Assembly (NCBI RefSeq): GCF_040869045.1
Contig: NC_090323.1
Span: 267,658,392-267,722,391 of the forward strand
DNA: 64,000 nucleotides
Reading direction: 5' to 3'
Source of the DNA: Eurosta solidaginis
Lineage: Eukaryota; Arthropoda; Insecta; Diptera; Tephritidae
Shown: positions 1 through 10,739 of the stretch, one piece after another
Layout: the number at the start of each line of letters is the position of its first letter
Numbering within the stretch: position 1 is the first letter of the stretch
Translations under genes and position numbers: made by a program
Notes under the pieces: model-generated
The model's input: only the letters and a program-made list of their open reading frames with translations
What the model was told of the DNA's origin: nothing
The model's database searches: none

Positions 1-959
1 TAGCTCTGGAACATAGCTTTGGCAGAGATGCATTTTGATCATTTGTGTTCCGGCACTGCTCTATAAGGACCGGCTTCGAATGTTATCTATAAAGGCTTTT
101 TATCGTAGAAATTAACTTGTATAGGCAAACCAACTGTAGTGAGAAAGGTCTTCAAAACTATCATGGAAGAGGCAACTACATATATCGATTCACTTAAGCG
201 ATAGATATTTCATTACTTTTTGTTCAAATTGAATTGAAATACCTAAACCTCTTAATAAACTATATCTTGCTTTTAAGACCGAAAGAGCCTGTTATTTGAA
301 GGCCAAAATTCATAGTTCTAATTTCTTTTTACACTGATGAAGAATTCAATGTATTTTTCTTAATCCATAACTTAATTGCTTCAGTGGGACCAATTGCCAG
401 GAACCGTAAAGGAATAGTTATCTAAAGTACCTTATATTTGAACTAGGACCTGCTTGGTCGATGTTTAGTATAATTTTGCCATGGTTGGCACTTGCTGAAA
501 TGATTCATAAAAGACATAAATGGGAATGTGGGTTAATCCACGCTCACCCTCAGCCTTAGTCAAAAACAAGTGAGAAAGTCTTAGTTTGGCTGGAATCTAA
601 CATAATACACCCAACTCTACCGCAAATATCACCAATTTTTTTTTTTGTAAAGCGGTACAAAGATATTAGGGAGACTTGCTGATGTTAGCGATTTCTGATG
701 AAAATGACGGCTGTTATTTGTGCAAGGTTGCCTTCCTTTGAGTTTACCGCGTTTACACCCTGAAATGTGCGCGTAAGTTTATACAAATTATGTAAATGAT
801 TTTTCATACAAAATTTGACAGTTCGTTTACGCACTAGATAAATTTATATGTTTACACACTTTATGAGGCATTTATAAGGTTACATGAGTCCCCCTATTAA
901 GTTTTGAGCCTTTTATATCAAATATTTTCAAATATCTGGCTTAGATAGATTGTTGAGTT

Positions 960-1020
960 AAAGAGAATTATTATTATTATTAAGCACAGCGACCTTTGTG
1001 TAGATCTATTGTGTATAAAG
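960..1020 (-). repeat. Relic of a LINE 3' end with microsatellite tail
   Basis: The segment after the (TTA)n run, 'taagcacagcgacc' followed by 'tctattgtg', closely matches the 3' end of the minus-strand LINE at 24420-25405, where 'ttaagcactgcgacc' is followed by 'tctattgtg'. In both places a short simple repeat (TTA or GATA) sits at the outer edge, as expected for a LINE 3' tail. Only the extreme end remains here. Confidence 0.4.
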
Positions 1021-1639
1021 AGATTAGCATTTGTACTTTTTTTTTCAAATTTCGTCAGTTAAACTCTTTTTTATTATCGATATTTGAAGAAAAACTTCTA
1101 GCAATCTTAAAATGTTTTCGAAAAATTTCGATAATATTTTACGAAAACTTCGAACTTTTTATTTGAAAATTTCTGAGTTTTTGTTGAAATCTTTATTGAC
1201 CGGCGCGTTAAACCAAATCTTACCTACAGTCATTTAGAAATTTTGATGTCAATAATCTTTTGCGATTATAATTTACTGTTTAACTAAACAAATACTAATT
1301 TAAAAATCACCTTTAAATACAAAAACAAGGTACTAAATTTAATGTTTACTTAAAATTTTCTTCAAGCTCTCATGCAAAAACTCACTTTTCTCTGATTTAA
1401 CTCTTTACAATTTGCAGCTTGTTTGCTGATGACGGCAGTATAGCTAATAGCAAGAATAAACTCTTTGCCAAATTTCAACATGCTCTAGTTAACGGCCTTG
1501 GATTAACGACTTGTTTAAGTTTATATAAATACTATTCCCTTAAACGTTGTTAAGCACCGCCCCGCTCATTTTTCAACATTTTATCAAATTTATAACTTGC
1601 ATCATATGAAAAATCCATTAGCCCTGTTTCGTTAAAAAT

Positions 1640-1880
1640 TATGTCAGTTTGTGAAATTTTCGATATCGAAAAAATAGGCATAGTTGTATTTCAATTTTCA
1701 ATACCAATCCATTTTCAGTACAAAAAAACACGTTCACCAATTTTTTTTTCGACACTAATAGTTATGATGTATGGACTCTATATTTATCTCAATTCCTCTA
1801 TATCATTACAAGCCACAAGTCAGTGTACAACTTGGTATAACAGAGCAAAAGGAGTTGTTTTTTTTTATATATTTTAAATT
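1640..1880 (+). repeat. Degenerate end of the GGGCGTGG-type dispersed repeat
   Basis: The order of motifs (a 'cgatatcgaaaaa' segment, then a 'tagttgta' segment, then 'tggactctatatttatctc' and 'attcctctatatc') parallels 37140-37385 at the right end of the large repeat at 34632-37445. It is strongly diverged and lacks the tandem part. The open frames here are by-products of the repeat, not genes. Confidence 0.45.
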
Positions 1881-2907
1881 TTATTCCAATCAAAGTTATA
1901 ATTGTTACGCTCTCTGTCGACTTCCCATGCGACATTTCAATGACAGTGGCCAGGCTCCAGATCAAGAACTCTTGCACTTTTCATACATACATACATACCG
2001 TATTTAACGACAGACGACACAACCGCTAGATGTCATGGTGGGTCAATGAATGAATCATAAAATTGTGAAAAAAGAGGAACCACACAAGCATTCACATGCA
2101 TAATATTGTAAGATTTAATTTTTTTTAAGTAAAAGCAACTCATAAAAGATGACCCTTAGGTCTTGGTATGAGTGTATCTTGAAGTTGATAAGGAAATAAA
2201 CTTACAGTCATACATATGCCTAAATATACCTTATATATGACAATTTTTTGTTTTTTCAATAAAAAGAATAAAATTATTTAATTATTATCAAAATCATCGT
2301 CAAAATCATTAAATCAATTAAAAGTAGGCATCTTGTGATACAATTCCGGCATCAAACCCAATAAATTTTAAATGATCTTAATTGTTGCACACGAACGTTG
2401 AAAAAATGTTTAAAGCCGCCAGAAAACGCTTCACAAATTCACACAAAATATCTTACATTCCCCTAATGAAAGTGCTAAATTACATAAAATTTCCATAAAT
2501 TGATTAGGCAAAAAATAAAAATAAAAAAGGTTCAGACAAAATTTGATATTGGGAAAAGCTATGTAATCAACATAAAATCGTTCGATCGAAAGTGACACCA
2601 AAAAATAAAAAAGGGAAAATAAACAGAAAAAAAATAGAAATGTATAAGTAAGATAAATAGATAAACACAACAACTTCCATCGAAAACAAATAAAAAATAA
2701 CTATGTTAAATTCTCCCTTTTGCGAACATTATGCAGTTTGTGTATTTAGATTCCTGCTATAATAATAAGTGCAAGGCCGCAGCAGAATTTCGACAAATTT
2801 CGTCCAACAGTGTAACGTACACAGGAAATTTAAAAAATTTTTAAACATAGTTCTTTAAAAGTCGTAATTTTTGTTTCATTTTTTTTTGACAAGCACACCG
2901 ATATAGC

Positions 2908-3292
2908 TGTTGTTGTTGTTGTAGCGATAAGGTTGCTCTACGAAGGCTTTGGGGAGTGTTATCGATGTGATGGTCCTTTGCCGGATACAGATCCGTACGC
3001 TCCGGTACAACAGCACCATTAAGGTGCTAGCTCGACCATCTCGGGAACGATTCATGTGGCCATATTAAACCTTCAGGCCATTCCCCCCTCCCCACCCCCA
3101 AGTTCCATGAGGAGCTTGGGGTCGCCAGAGCCTCGTCTGTTAGTGAAACAGGATTCGCCGGATAGGTGAGGTTGACAATTGGGTTTGGAAAATCTATATA
3201 TTGCGCTGGCAACCTGAAGGGTTGCGCTACATATCCCCTTGAATCTGGTATTTTAGTCGCCTCTTACGACAGGCATACCTACCGCGGGTATA
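2908..3292 (-). mobile_element. (CAA)n-tailed retroposon, copy 1
   Basis: A roughly 385-bp non-coding repeat in reverse orientation. The (GTT)n run at 2908 is its 3' (CAA)n tail and 'accgcgggtata' at 3281-3292 is near its 5' end. It matches 32668-33071, 48464-48855 and 56717-57033 over shared landmarks such as 'ggggagtgttatcgatg', 'cctttgccgga' and 'caggcatacctaccgcggg'. This copy lacks the first bases seen in the 48464 copy. It abuts the LINE fragment that starts near 3303. Confidence 0.65.
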
Positions 3293-3302
3293 CCATATTT
3301 CC

Positions 3303-3795
3303 ACAATAAATAGAATTGGAAGGGTCCAAAAAATATTTCTTAGGTTCGCGCTACGCTTACTAAACTTCTCTGAGCCGATGCCTACTTATAATTCGCGGTT
3401 ACTTCGAATAAATTTGAAAACGCTGAAGACAAGGCGAGTTGTTCTTTCATTATCTTTCTTTTTCAATATTATCAGTGGAGACATAGATTGTGCATCTCTT
3501 CTCGCTCGGATTAATTTTAACATCCCGCGGAGGTCTCTGCGTATTGTTGTTCCCTTCTATGAGCAAATTCTTAGAACTGATTACGCTCGAAATGCTCCCA
3601 TCGCTCGAGCTATCAATGAACTTACAGGATCTCTAACTGTCTCGTTTGACTTCTCAATATCTAAGTATGAACTTATTAACATATTGAATACAGTTTTGTA
3701 ATATATTGTTAAGTTTTTACGTTTGTTTGATACGCATAGCTTTTAGTCTGTAAGAAACCTGTATTTCATAGACTTAAATAAATATAAAATATAAA
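3303..3795 (+). mobile_element. 5'-truncated Jockey-type LINE: end of reverse transcriptase plus 3' UTR
   Basis: Translation from about 3303 gives the C-terminal part of a non-LTR reverse-transcriptase ORF. Recognisable blocks are a 'RIGRVQKIFLRFALR' segment, then 'LLRINLKTLKTRR', 'VLSLSFFFNIISGDID' and 'FNIPRRSLR', ending at a stop at 3699-3701. This is the usual tail of Jockey/CR1-like polymerases. A short A/T-rich 3' UTR ends in aaataaatataaaa near 3780. Everything 5' is missing, the common result of incomplete target-primed reverse transcription. The frame is largely intact, suggesting a fairly recent insertion, but no catalytic domain remains. Confidence 0.7.
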
Positions 3796-3917
3796 TATAT
3801 TCTGACCCCTAACCCGATATAGCTCGTTCTTGTTCATTTCATTGCCTCGTCTAATTTTAGAATTTTTATTTGAGTACAATAACCCGCTCGATTTTAGGTG
3901 AAATACTTGAAGAGGCG

Positions 3918-4545
3918 CTTCAATGGCTATACGTCTGGGCCTTAACGTAAACCCTAGAAAGACGAAGTTGATACTGTTTACTACACAGTTTGGTCTGCTC
4001 TTTTTAAATGGTACTGCTTTCACTCTGTTTACGAGAGCCAAGTATCTAGGCGTCGAGATAAACAGCATGCTCAACTGGAAATCTAATATCGAACGTAGGG
4101 TCGATAAGACTTACATAGCCTTCTACTCGTGTAAAATAAGCGTCAGTAGAAACGGGGGTCTAAAACCCAAACTTGTGACGCGGCTATATAGGGCCGTCGT
4201 CAGACCCACAGTAACATATGGAGCTATAGCATAGTGGACGACCATGGACAAACATATCCAACTGAGGCCAAACATATCCACTTAATGTGCACCTAAATCA
4301 GCTAATTCTGGATCTTCACATACGTCAAACTACAACTTGTTCGGCAGTGAGACTTCGTGAGTCTGACTGTACGATCTTGAGGCAGAATGACCATAGTAGT
4401 ATCCCCTAAAGGTACGTTGTGTGCATTTACTCAGATAACCAAACCGCGATCATGGCGCTTAACTCCCCCATCACTTCGTCTAAGGCCGTCTGCATCTGCA
4501 AGACGTTGCTTCAACCCTTAGCTAGCTTTACAAACATAACTCTAC
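3918..4545 (+). pseudogene. LINE fragment: reverse-transcriptase thumb and RNase H remnant
   Basis: The frame beginning at 3923 reads 'LGLNVNPRKTKLILFT', 'AKYLGVEINSMLNW', then 'RLYRAVVRPTVTYGAIA' and a TAG stop, followed in frame by WTTM. In this LINE family the 'YGA..WW' block normally has Trp there, so a TGG-to-TAG change is likely. About 180 bases on, another frame gives 'VYSDNQTAIMALNSPI', the RNase H core with its conserved aspartate. The fragment is therefore a decayed piece of a LINE ORF2, lacking palm domain and 3' end, and is not expressed as a functional protein. Confidence 0.6.
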
Positions 4546-4640
4546 ATGGTTATACAAATTTTGCATTACAATTGTGATATTACATTTTATCGTTTATCGA
4601 ATACCCCAAATTGATGAAATTGATGTCAAGCACCAACATG

Positions 4641-4683
4641 CCATACATTCATACATACATATGTATGTATGTATGTATGTACA
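4641..4683. repeat. CATA/TATG microsatellite with dyad symmetry
   Basis: A run of tetranucleotides switches from (CATA)n to (TATG)n at about 4661, so the two halves are reverse complements and can fold back. It belongs to the many catacata/tatgtatg microsatellites scattered through the window. Confidence 0.6.
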
Positions 4684-5389
4684 AAGGTCCGTGTCATATT
4701 TATAAGGCCCGTTATAAAATTCCTTAATAACCTAAAAAGCGCGCCAAACGAGGAAAAACATTCATTTACAAATGGTGATATATCTGATTAGATTTACGAG
4801 AGTGTACCAAGAGAAATAATTTAAGAGAGAGAAAGAAGAATATGGTGTGGGAGAGGGGTTTTTTATACACACAATTAGGCCTGCTCTGAATTTCGATTCG
4901 ATTTGAAAAGTAAAACCTCGCCTCTTCTTAGTCACAGATTTCCTGATGCAGTCGAGAGATCGGCGGTTCGAATCCTTTCAGAATTTCTTTATACGGTAGA
5001 GGCGCTATTGTGGCGTATGGTATTTCTTTCCCATAATAGGCCGTTGGGCATGCCATGTTGGGCACTTCATCGCACGACCAAGATGGATCACTTGAAAGCT
5101 AACGAGGATATGGAGAATAAGCTTGCAAGCCAGGGAAGTTTATACCGCATTAAATAATGAGTCAGGCTGGAGAGTGAGGAGATTTGTGTAATAAGATTAT
5201 TACTGGTCTTATATCTATGAAATGGGCTTGTGTGCTATGTATAAAGCTATGTAGTGAATAGCGTTGTTTAATTTTGAGTTGCCGCCACGGAGTCACTTTT
5301 AATTCATGCTAATCAATGCCAAACACAAAAAAAAACACCTCTCTGAAGTTGGCAAGACAACTTTTACGTGGAAAAAAATTACCTGTTGG

Positions 5390-5960
5390 GAAAATTGCCG
5401 TGAATTTGCCGTAATTTATCCGTGAAACAAAAAAATTTGCCGTGGCCATATTTTAGAAAATACAGGGTGGCACGCCAACTTCACGTGAAGTTAGCGTGCC
5501 ACCCTCAGAAAACCACCTTAGAGACCAGCTAGGAAAATAATTCTTGCACACGAATTTGCCGTAGATAGGTGGCATATTTTATAACTTCGAAAAAAAAAAA
5601 TTCAAATTTTTTTATGTTGAACCGCCAACTTTACGTGAAGTCAGCGTGCCACCCTCAGAAAACCACCTTAGAGGCCAGCTAGGAAAATAATTCTTGCACA
5701 CGAATTTGCCGTAAATTTGCCGTAGATAAGTTGCATATTTTATAAATCCGAAAAAAAAAATTTAAAATTTTTTTAAGGTGCACCGCCAACTTCACGTGAA
5801 GTTAGCGTGCCACCCTCAGAAAACCACCTGAGAGGCCAGCTAAGAAAATAATTCTTGCACACGAATTTGCCGTAGATAAGTGGCATATTTTATAACTTCG
5901 AAACAAAAAAATTCAAATTTTTTTTTATGTTGAACCGCCAACTTCACGTGAAGTCAGCGT
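5390..5960. repeat. Tandem array (~155 bp period) carrying a CACGTG-centred palindrome
   Basis: The anchor 'ccgccaacttcacgtgaag' recurs at about 5471, 5621, 5782 and 5934, giving spacings of 150, 161 and 152 bases. Each unit continues with 'gcgtgccaccctcagaaaa', 'ccagctaggaaaataa', 'cacgaatttgccgtag' and a poly-A/poly-T spacer. The anchor core ttcacgtgaa is a perfect 10-bp palindrome within a longer imperfect dyad (gccaactt...aagttagcg). Spacing varies mainly in the homopolymer spacers. No coding potential is seen. It directly joins the repeat fragment at 5965-6310. Confidence 0.75.
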
Positions 5961-5964
5961 GGCA

Positions 5965-6310
5965 TTATATATACAGATGATGTTCTGGGTCACCCTGGTC
6001 CACATTTTGGTGGATATCTCGAAAACGCGTTCACATATACAACTAAGGGCCACTTCCTTTTAAGACCGTCACCCCCTGGTCCACCTTTATTGCGATTTCT
6101 CGAAAAGACGCTCATAGGAACTATGGCTCGCTCCCTTTTAAAATACTCTTTAATACCTTCCATTTGATACCCATGTCATACAAACACATTCCAGGGTTAC
6201 CCTAGGTTCATTTTCCTAAATGGTGATTTTACCTTATTTTGTCTCCAAAGCTCTCAGCTGAGTATGTAATGTTCGGATACACTCGAACTTAGCCTTCCCT
6301 TCTTGTTTAA
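5965..6310 (-). repeat. Inverted, short copy of the 130-bp-array repeat (left end)
   Basis: The block starting 'gatgttctgggtcaccctgg' at 5970 is the reverse complement of the last array unit around 36147-36180. The outer part (about 6245-6310) is the reverse complement of the left terminus at 34632-34700, including the 'actcagttgagagct' and 'ttcgggtg' elements. Only about one to two tandem units remain here, against eleven in the copy at 34.6-36.2 kb. It carries no ORF of note. Confidence 0.7.
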
Positions 6311-7809
6311 TTTAATTATATTACCTTCCTCAAAGCGTAAACAATAACTTGACTAAGTTTTATTGAAAGATAATGAACGGTTTGCCAATTTATATTGCAT
6401 GCATAGAAAAAGAGAAGATTAGAGAGTAACATGTTTGTTTTTGTTTGTTTTTTCTCCATGTTTAACAGGTTTTTATCACAATTATTATTAAAAAAATATT
6501 ATGTAAATTTGGAGCGGAGATACATATGTCATATTAAGACTTGGCTGTTTTGCTGTAAGAGAATTAGGGTCTTTTTTTCATATATAGTAATGATATCCCT
6601 GTAAAAAGAGAAAGGTATATGGGTCCGTGCCAAGATTAACAATTAAATGGATGTTGTGCTTCTAATTAGGTTCCCGTCATATTTGGGAGGTTCTTAGCTC
6701 CCAGCAAAAGTTGATCATATATGGTAGGAAAATATTATTTTATATCGCAACACTTTTTCCGCTTATAAAAATTTGTTTGCGTTTCAGTATTTCAAATCTT
6801 TGTTGATATCTCCGATACTCCACATGCATCCATCTTGTTTATCTATTTATTTACTTCTCTACAGAAATAATTGAGATGCTTAGATTGTTGGTATTGCATG
6901 AGCTACCTCGTATTTATTTATTAGCTATTTTTTGTTTGTTCATATTGTAAGTTTGTAATGTCATATTGTTTATAAATTATCTATGTGCACCTGTGGAGGT
7001 AGGTCTTATGCAACATGGATGGAATATGTTTGCTGATTTCCAAAGATTCGCTCGTCTGCTACTGCCTTGTGATTTTGTGACAGTGTATTCCATTGTCAGC
7101 ACTTTTGTTGTTGTCTTGATATGAGACGAGTAGCGCAGTAGAGTGTGGTATGCACAAAACCACAATACTCAGCAAATGTTTAAGAAATAATAAAAAGAAA
7201 AAAAATTAAATAATAATTGACTGATTATGCATTTTCACTGTTTGCGTTGAAATTAAGTAGCCGTCACAGCGAATGTTGTTGTAAAACCACAAAACCCTGC
7301 GACAAATCAAGCAACAATGAGCAATAACCAAGACCAAATAACTCATTTTGTACAACACCGCACATCCCATACCTCTACGCGGAAAGTGTTAGGTTGTTGT
7401 GATTGTTGTTGTTGTGCTCAAGCCTCTTCAAAGTTTTCACATTTTTCATTTTGCCAGTTAACAAAGTGCCCGCACATACATATGTATATGTACTTAGTAA
7501 ACTTGAAATGATGATACATTTTTTTTACTATGAAAAAATTCACAAAATTTTGCTGATAAAATGTTTTGTTCTTTTTTCTCATACTTTATTTTTATTTTAC
7601 TTACCTGCAAATGCTTTCAGCTCCGCTTTGCTGAGTCTGCATGCACCATTCACCGTGTTAAAAACAATACATATGTAACTGTCTATACTACATGTATGGT
7701 TACATATGCATTTATGAAACATAGCCGCGAAAAACTTTGTAAAAACTGATCCCGAAATATTCCCGCGGCTATCATTAAAACAATTCCCAAATAGCTCCGA
7801 AATGATCAG

Positions 7810-8285
7810 GAGAAAGACCTGTTAGGTTAGGTTAGGTTGAACTGGCCGGTCCATGAGGACCTCACATAGACTGATTGAGTCCGTAGTGTTACCAGAAGTT
7901 TGTTTTAACGACCAAACTGAAAAACTCTACCAAAAACCAGGACCTATGTTATAAAATAACTCCGTCCTCTTGGCAAATACTAGAAGCTTCCCAGGATTTA
8001 AGCCACTTGCTGCTTCTAGATCTGACAGCTGTATTACTCCTAATAGCTAGAGTCTTAGCCTGGCAAGTGCAGGGCACGAGCGAAGAACGTGCTCGATCGT
8101 TTCCTCCTCCAACCCGCACTTCCTACATCTGCTATCACTGACCAAGCCTAATTTAAAGGCATGTGACGCCAGAAGCCAGTGTCCAGTCAGAATACCCGTC
8201 ATGAGTCTACAGTCTTCTCTTTTTAATGATAGAAGCAACTTTGTTAGTCTAAAGTTGTAAGACTTATACATAATCTTCAACACTT
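7810..8285 (-). mobile_element. 5'-truncated LINE: C-terminal zinc-knuckle region and 3' UTR
   Basis: Reading the minus strand from about 8283 gives 'LTKLLLSLKREDCRLMTGI', 'LTGHWLLASHAFKLGL', 'CRKCGLEEETIEHVL' and 'RSCPALARLRL'. This Cys-rich block (CxxC...H...C) closes ORF2 in many LINEs with an RNase H domain. A 3' UTR of about 220 bases follows toward lower coordinates and ends in three copies of AACCT (seen on the + strand as ggttaggttagg at 7819-7838), best read as the element's simple-repeat tail. Relatives of this UTR occur at 22745-23000 and near 19365. Confidence 0.65.
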
Positions 8286-8299
8286 TACAGCCCCTGTAA

Positions 8300-8700
8300 G
8301 GATCACGATTTTATCCCCCAAACAACAAATGGTCCGAAGATAGTCTCTAAAGATACCGAAATAAATGACCCCCAAATGATACTGAAATAGCGCTGAAATC
8401 TTGTCAGAATAATCGGAAAATAACGGAACTGAAATTATTCCTCGAACTATTCCGAGCAAATTCCCGAAATGATTGAGACAACAATCTCGAATTAGTCCAA
8501 AAAAAATCATGAAACTATCACGGAAAGATTAGATATTTATATACCCGAAATTATCCAGAAGTCAACCCCGAAACAGTCCCAAAATAATCTCGAAGCTATC
8601 CCGAATTGTTCCGAAGATAGTTCTCAAATAATGCAGAAATGGTGGCGAATTTGTATCGAAATTATCTCAAAAACAATCGCGATGTGATCGTAGAAGGTCC
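8300..8700 (-). repeat. Degenerate 'cgaaat' minisatellite, reverse-orientation relative of 62050-63010
   Basis: Short phrases of the form 'ccgaaatgatc', 'cccgaaattatcc' and 'ccgaaataatc' recur every 15-30 bases. They are the reverse complements of the 'gggatcatttcggg' phrases at 62-63 kb. The units are too diverged for a fixed period. No protein coding is credible. Confidence 0.5.
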
Positions 8701-8739
8701 TAGAGGGGAAGTGACGTACGGTCAACGGCCAAAGGACCA

Positions 8740-9420
8740 ATTGATGTTATGATCCCTTCAAATGGCCATAGGATCAACTGGTCTTATGGCCACTTCAAAC
8801 GGAACTGTAATTGAAAAGTAATAACATTTTTTTTTAGAGTTGATGTTGTGACCATTTGAAGTGGTCATAAGATCAATTTGACGTTATAGCTGTTGACCTT
8901 ATGTCACCCCTCCAATTCAACAGCTGTCAACATTTTAATACATGGAGGGGCGAAATAAACTAATTACCCTTACGACTAGAGAAAAAAATGTTTGACTTAA
9001 CGAAAATATAGCGAAAACATTACAACGTAACTATAGGTAAGGAGTTCCAAATCAAAACGCAATAATTACAACCGAACAGTTTCGAGAAATTTGAGAAAAT
9101 ATAATCAAAACATTTAATAGTTTTATATGTACAAATACAATTATCAATTTCAGTTGCTATCTGGAAGATATTGGAAAGGAAAATAATAAATTATCAAAAT
9201 CCGAAAAAATTTTATGTACACTTGTTTCGCTCTTCAATTAAACATTTTTTTTTAGACTTGACTGTATGGCCATTTGAAGTGGTCATAAGGTCAATTGACG
9301 CTGTGGTCGTTGACCTTATGTCACCCTTCCGGTTAACTGTTAACTGTTTTACGTTCGTTCCATCATCATGTATTTTGCATTTCCTTTTCTTTTCAACCAC
9401 CCCTTAAACAACAGAGCATT
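8740..9420. repeat. Pair of related short repeats with ggtcataagg dyads
   Basis: The segments 8827-8925 and 9244-9332 share 'acatttttttttagagttga' (second copy: ...agacttga), 'ccatttgaagtggtcataag' and 'gttgaccttatgtcaccc'. The region 8740-8800 also has 'tggccataggatc' facing 'gatc..cttatggcca'. A more distant relative lies at 19680-19880. These look like copies of one short inverted-repeat element, but I could not fix the termini. Confidence 0.4.
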
Positions 9421-10181
9421 TGATAATTTTGTGCGCTAAAAAATGAAGAAAATTAACTTAGCGGAAAAATTACAAAGACCGGGATCATAAAAACCCAATT
9501 CGTTGCTCTCCTTAAAACTTATGATTTCATCACTTTTAACGTTTTTCGGGGCTATGTTTCGTATGCACCTTCATTTGTTTAAGCATTGCAGTTTACTTTC
9601 TGCACAAAGTCAAATTAAAAACGTCAGCTAAATTACCGCTATATGGGTTTTAGTCACAACATCTGTTTAGTGCCTGCCTCCCAATATTTCGTTTCTCTTT
9701 TTGTTTTTCACCTTTTTTGCTGCTGTGCGGAATTTTGTTTTTGTTGATTTCACCTCAAACTGGTATTAAGGTTCCCTACATATTTGAGGTGTTTTAAATT
9801 ATTCAAAACCAATTTGTGATTCTTTTGGTAGCCAGAATTGTCGAATGTCATTAACTTGCGTGAAATATTTCAGAAATTTCGTAATGGAATTATGACTTCA
9901 GAAAATTCAGTTTAAGCCGCCAACCCAACAAGCAATAATAAAATACTTATTATATCTTCAACCTTGAAAGGACTACGTAAACCTTAGAGCTTTTTCTCTA
10001 ATTTTGAAGAAATGAAGAACTAAAATATTCTCAATTAAAATTTTGTTGAGAACGATTTGATAAGTTTTGGGTTTATGCGCTCTTACTCAGGAATCGCTTA
10101 AGGACAACAAAGTTTGAGAGAAGCCTCAATAAAAACCAATAAAATTTCAAAATAAATATACTTACTGTCCCCTGGCTGCCT

Positions 10182-10700
10182 TTAATTATCGAAGTGACAT
10201 TTAAGAAAGTTCCTTGGGGGCTGCCGAAGGATCACTGGTTGATTTAGAAGCCGGGGGGGGGGGGGGGGGCTCTGGTTGAATACATTAACAAATTTCCATG
10301 CAACAGAATTGTCGCGGGAGTCGTGTGGGAACGCAATAGAGAGGGAAGAGTCCAGAGGCACATAAGAGCTTGGTTCAGTCGCCAAGGATTGTGAACTTGA
10401 GAATAAAGATTGGACACCGCGATCGCTCCGAAACCGGCAGACAGACAGACAATGAGTGCTTACAGGAGTCCCTGTCTCGGTAGACTTACCTCCGGTGTAA
10501 AACACAGATCAATATCCGTTGATCTTCGGCCCAACAAGTTGGTACCAATCGGTGAGCTGGGGTGTTCAAGTCCACCAGCCTTGGTTTGGCCGAGGAGGAC
10601 TATCCATCCTCCTCTTCCATTTTCGGGTAATGGCAACCGGTTGCACGGCAACTCCACCGCGAGTTCCTCAGAATCCCTCTTTCATTGATTTTGATATCTC
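10182..10700. repeat. GC-rich repeat-like block of unknown type with a 17-G run
   Basis: The base composition changes sharply here to GC-rich sequence containing (G)17 at 10253-10269, a 'cagacagacaga' run and overlapping open frames on both strands (10410-10688 + and 10182-10505 -). Neither translation shows a domain I recognise, and both are likely by-products. Composition and proximity to the LINE debris at 10740-12700 suggest mobile-element origin. Confidence 0.35.
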
Positions 10701-10739
10701 GATATCTGATTAACAAGTTAATCAGATTGAGATATTGTG

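Noticed and set aside
4903..5157. Possible tRNA gene because of a perfect ggttcgaatcc at about 4973
   Set aside because: No matching A box at the right distance and no cloverleaf visible. A chance B-box match is likely.
7819..7838. ttaggttaggttagg, resembling the arthropod telomere repeat TTAGG
   Set aside because: Only three units, placed exactly at the 3' end of a minus-strand LINE, so it is the element's tail. Higher flies do not use TTAGG telomeres.
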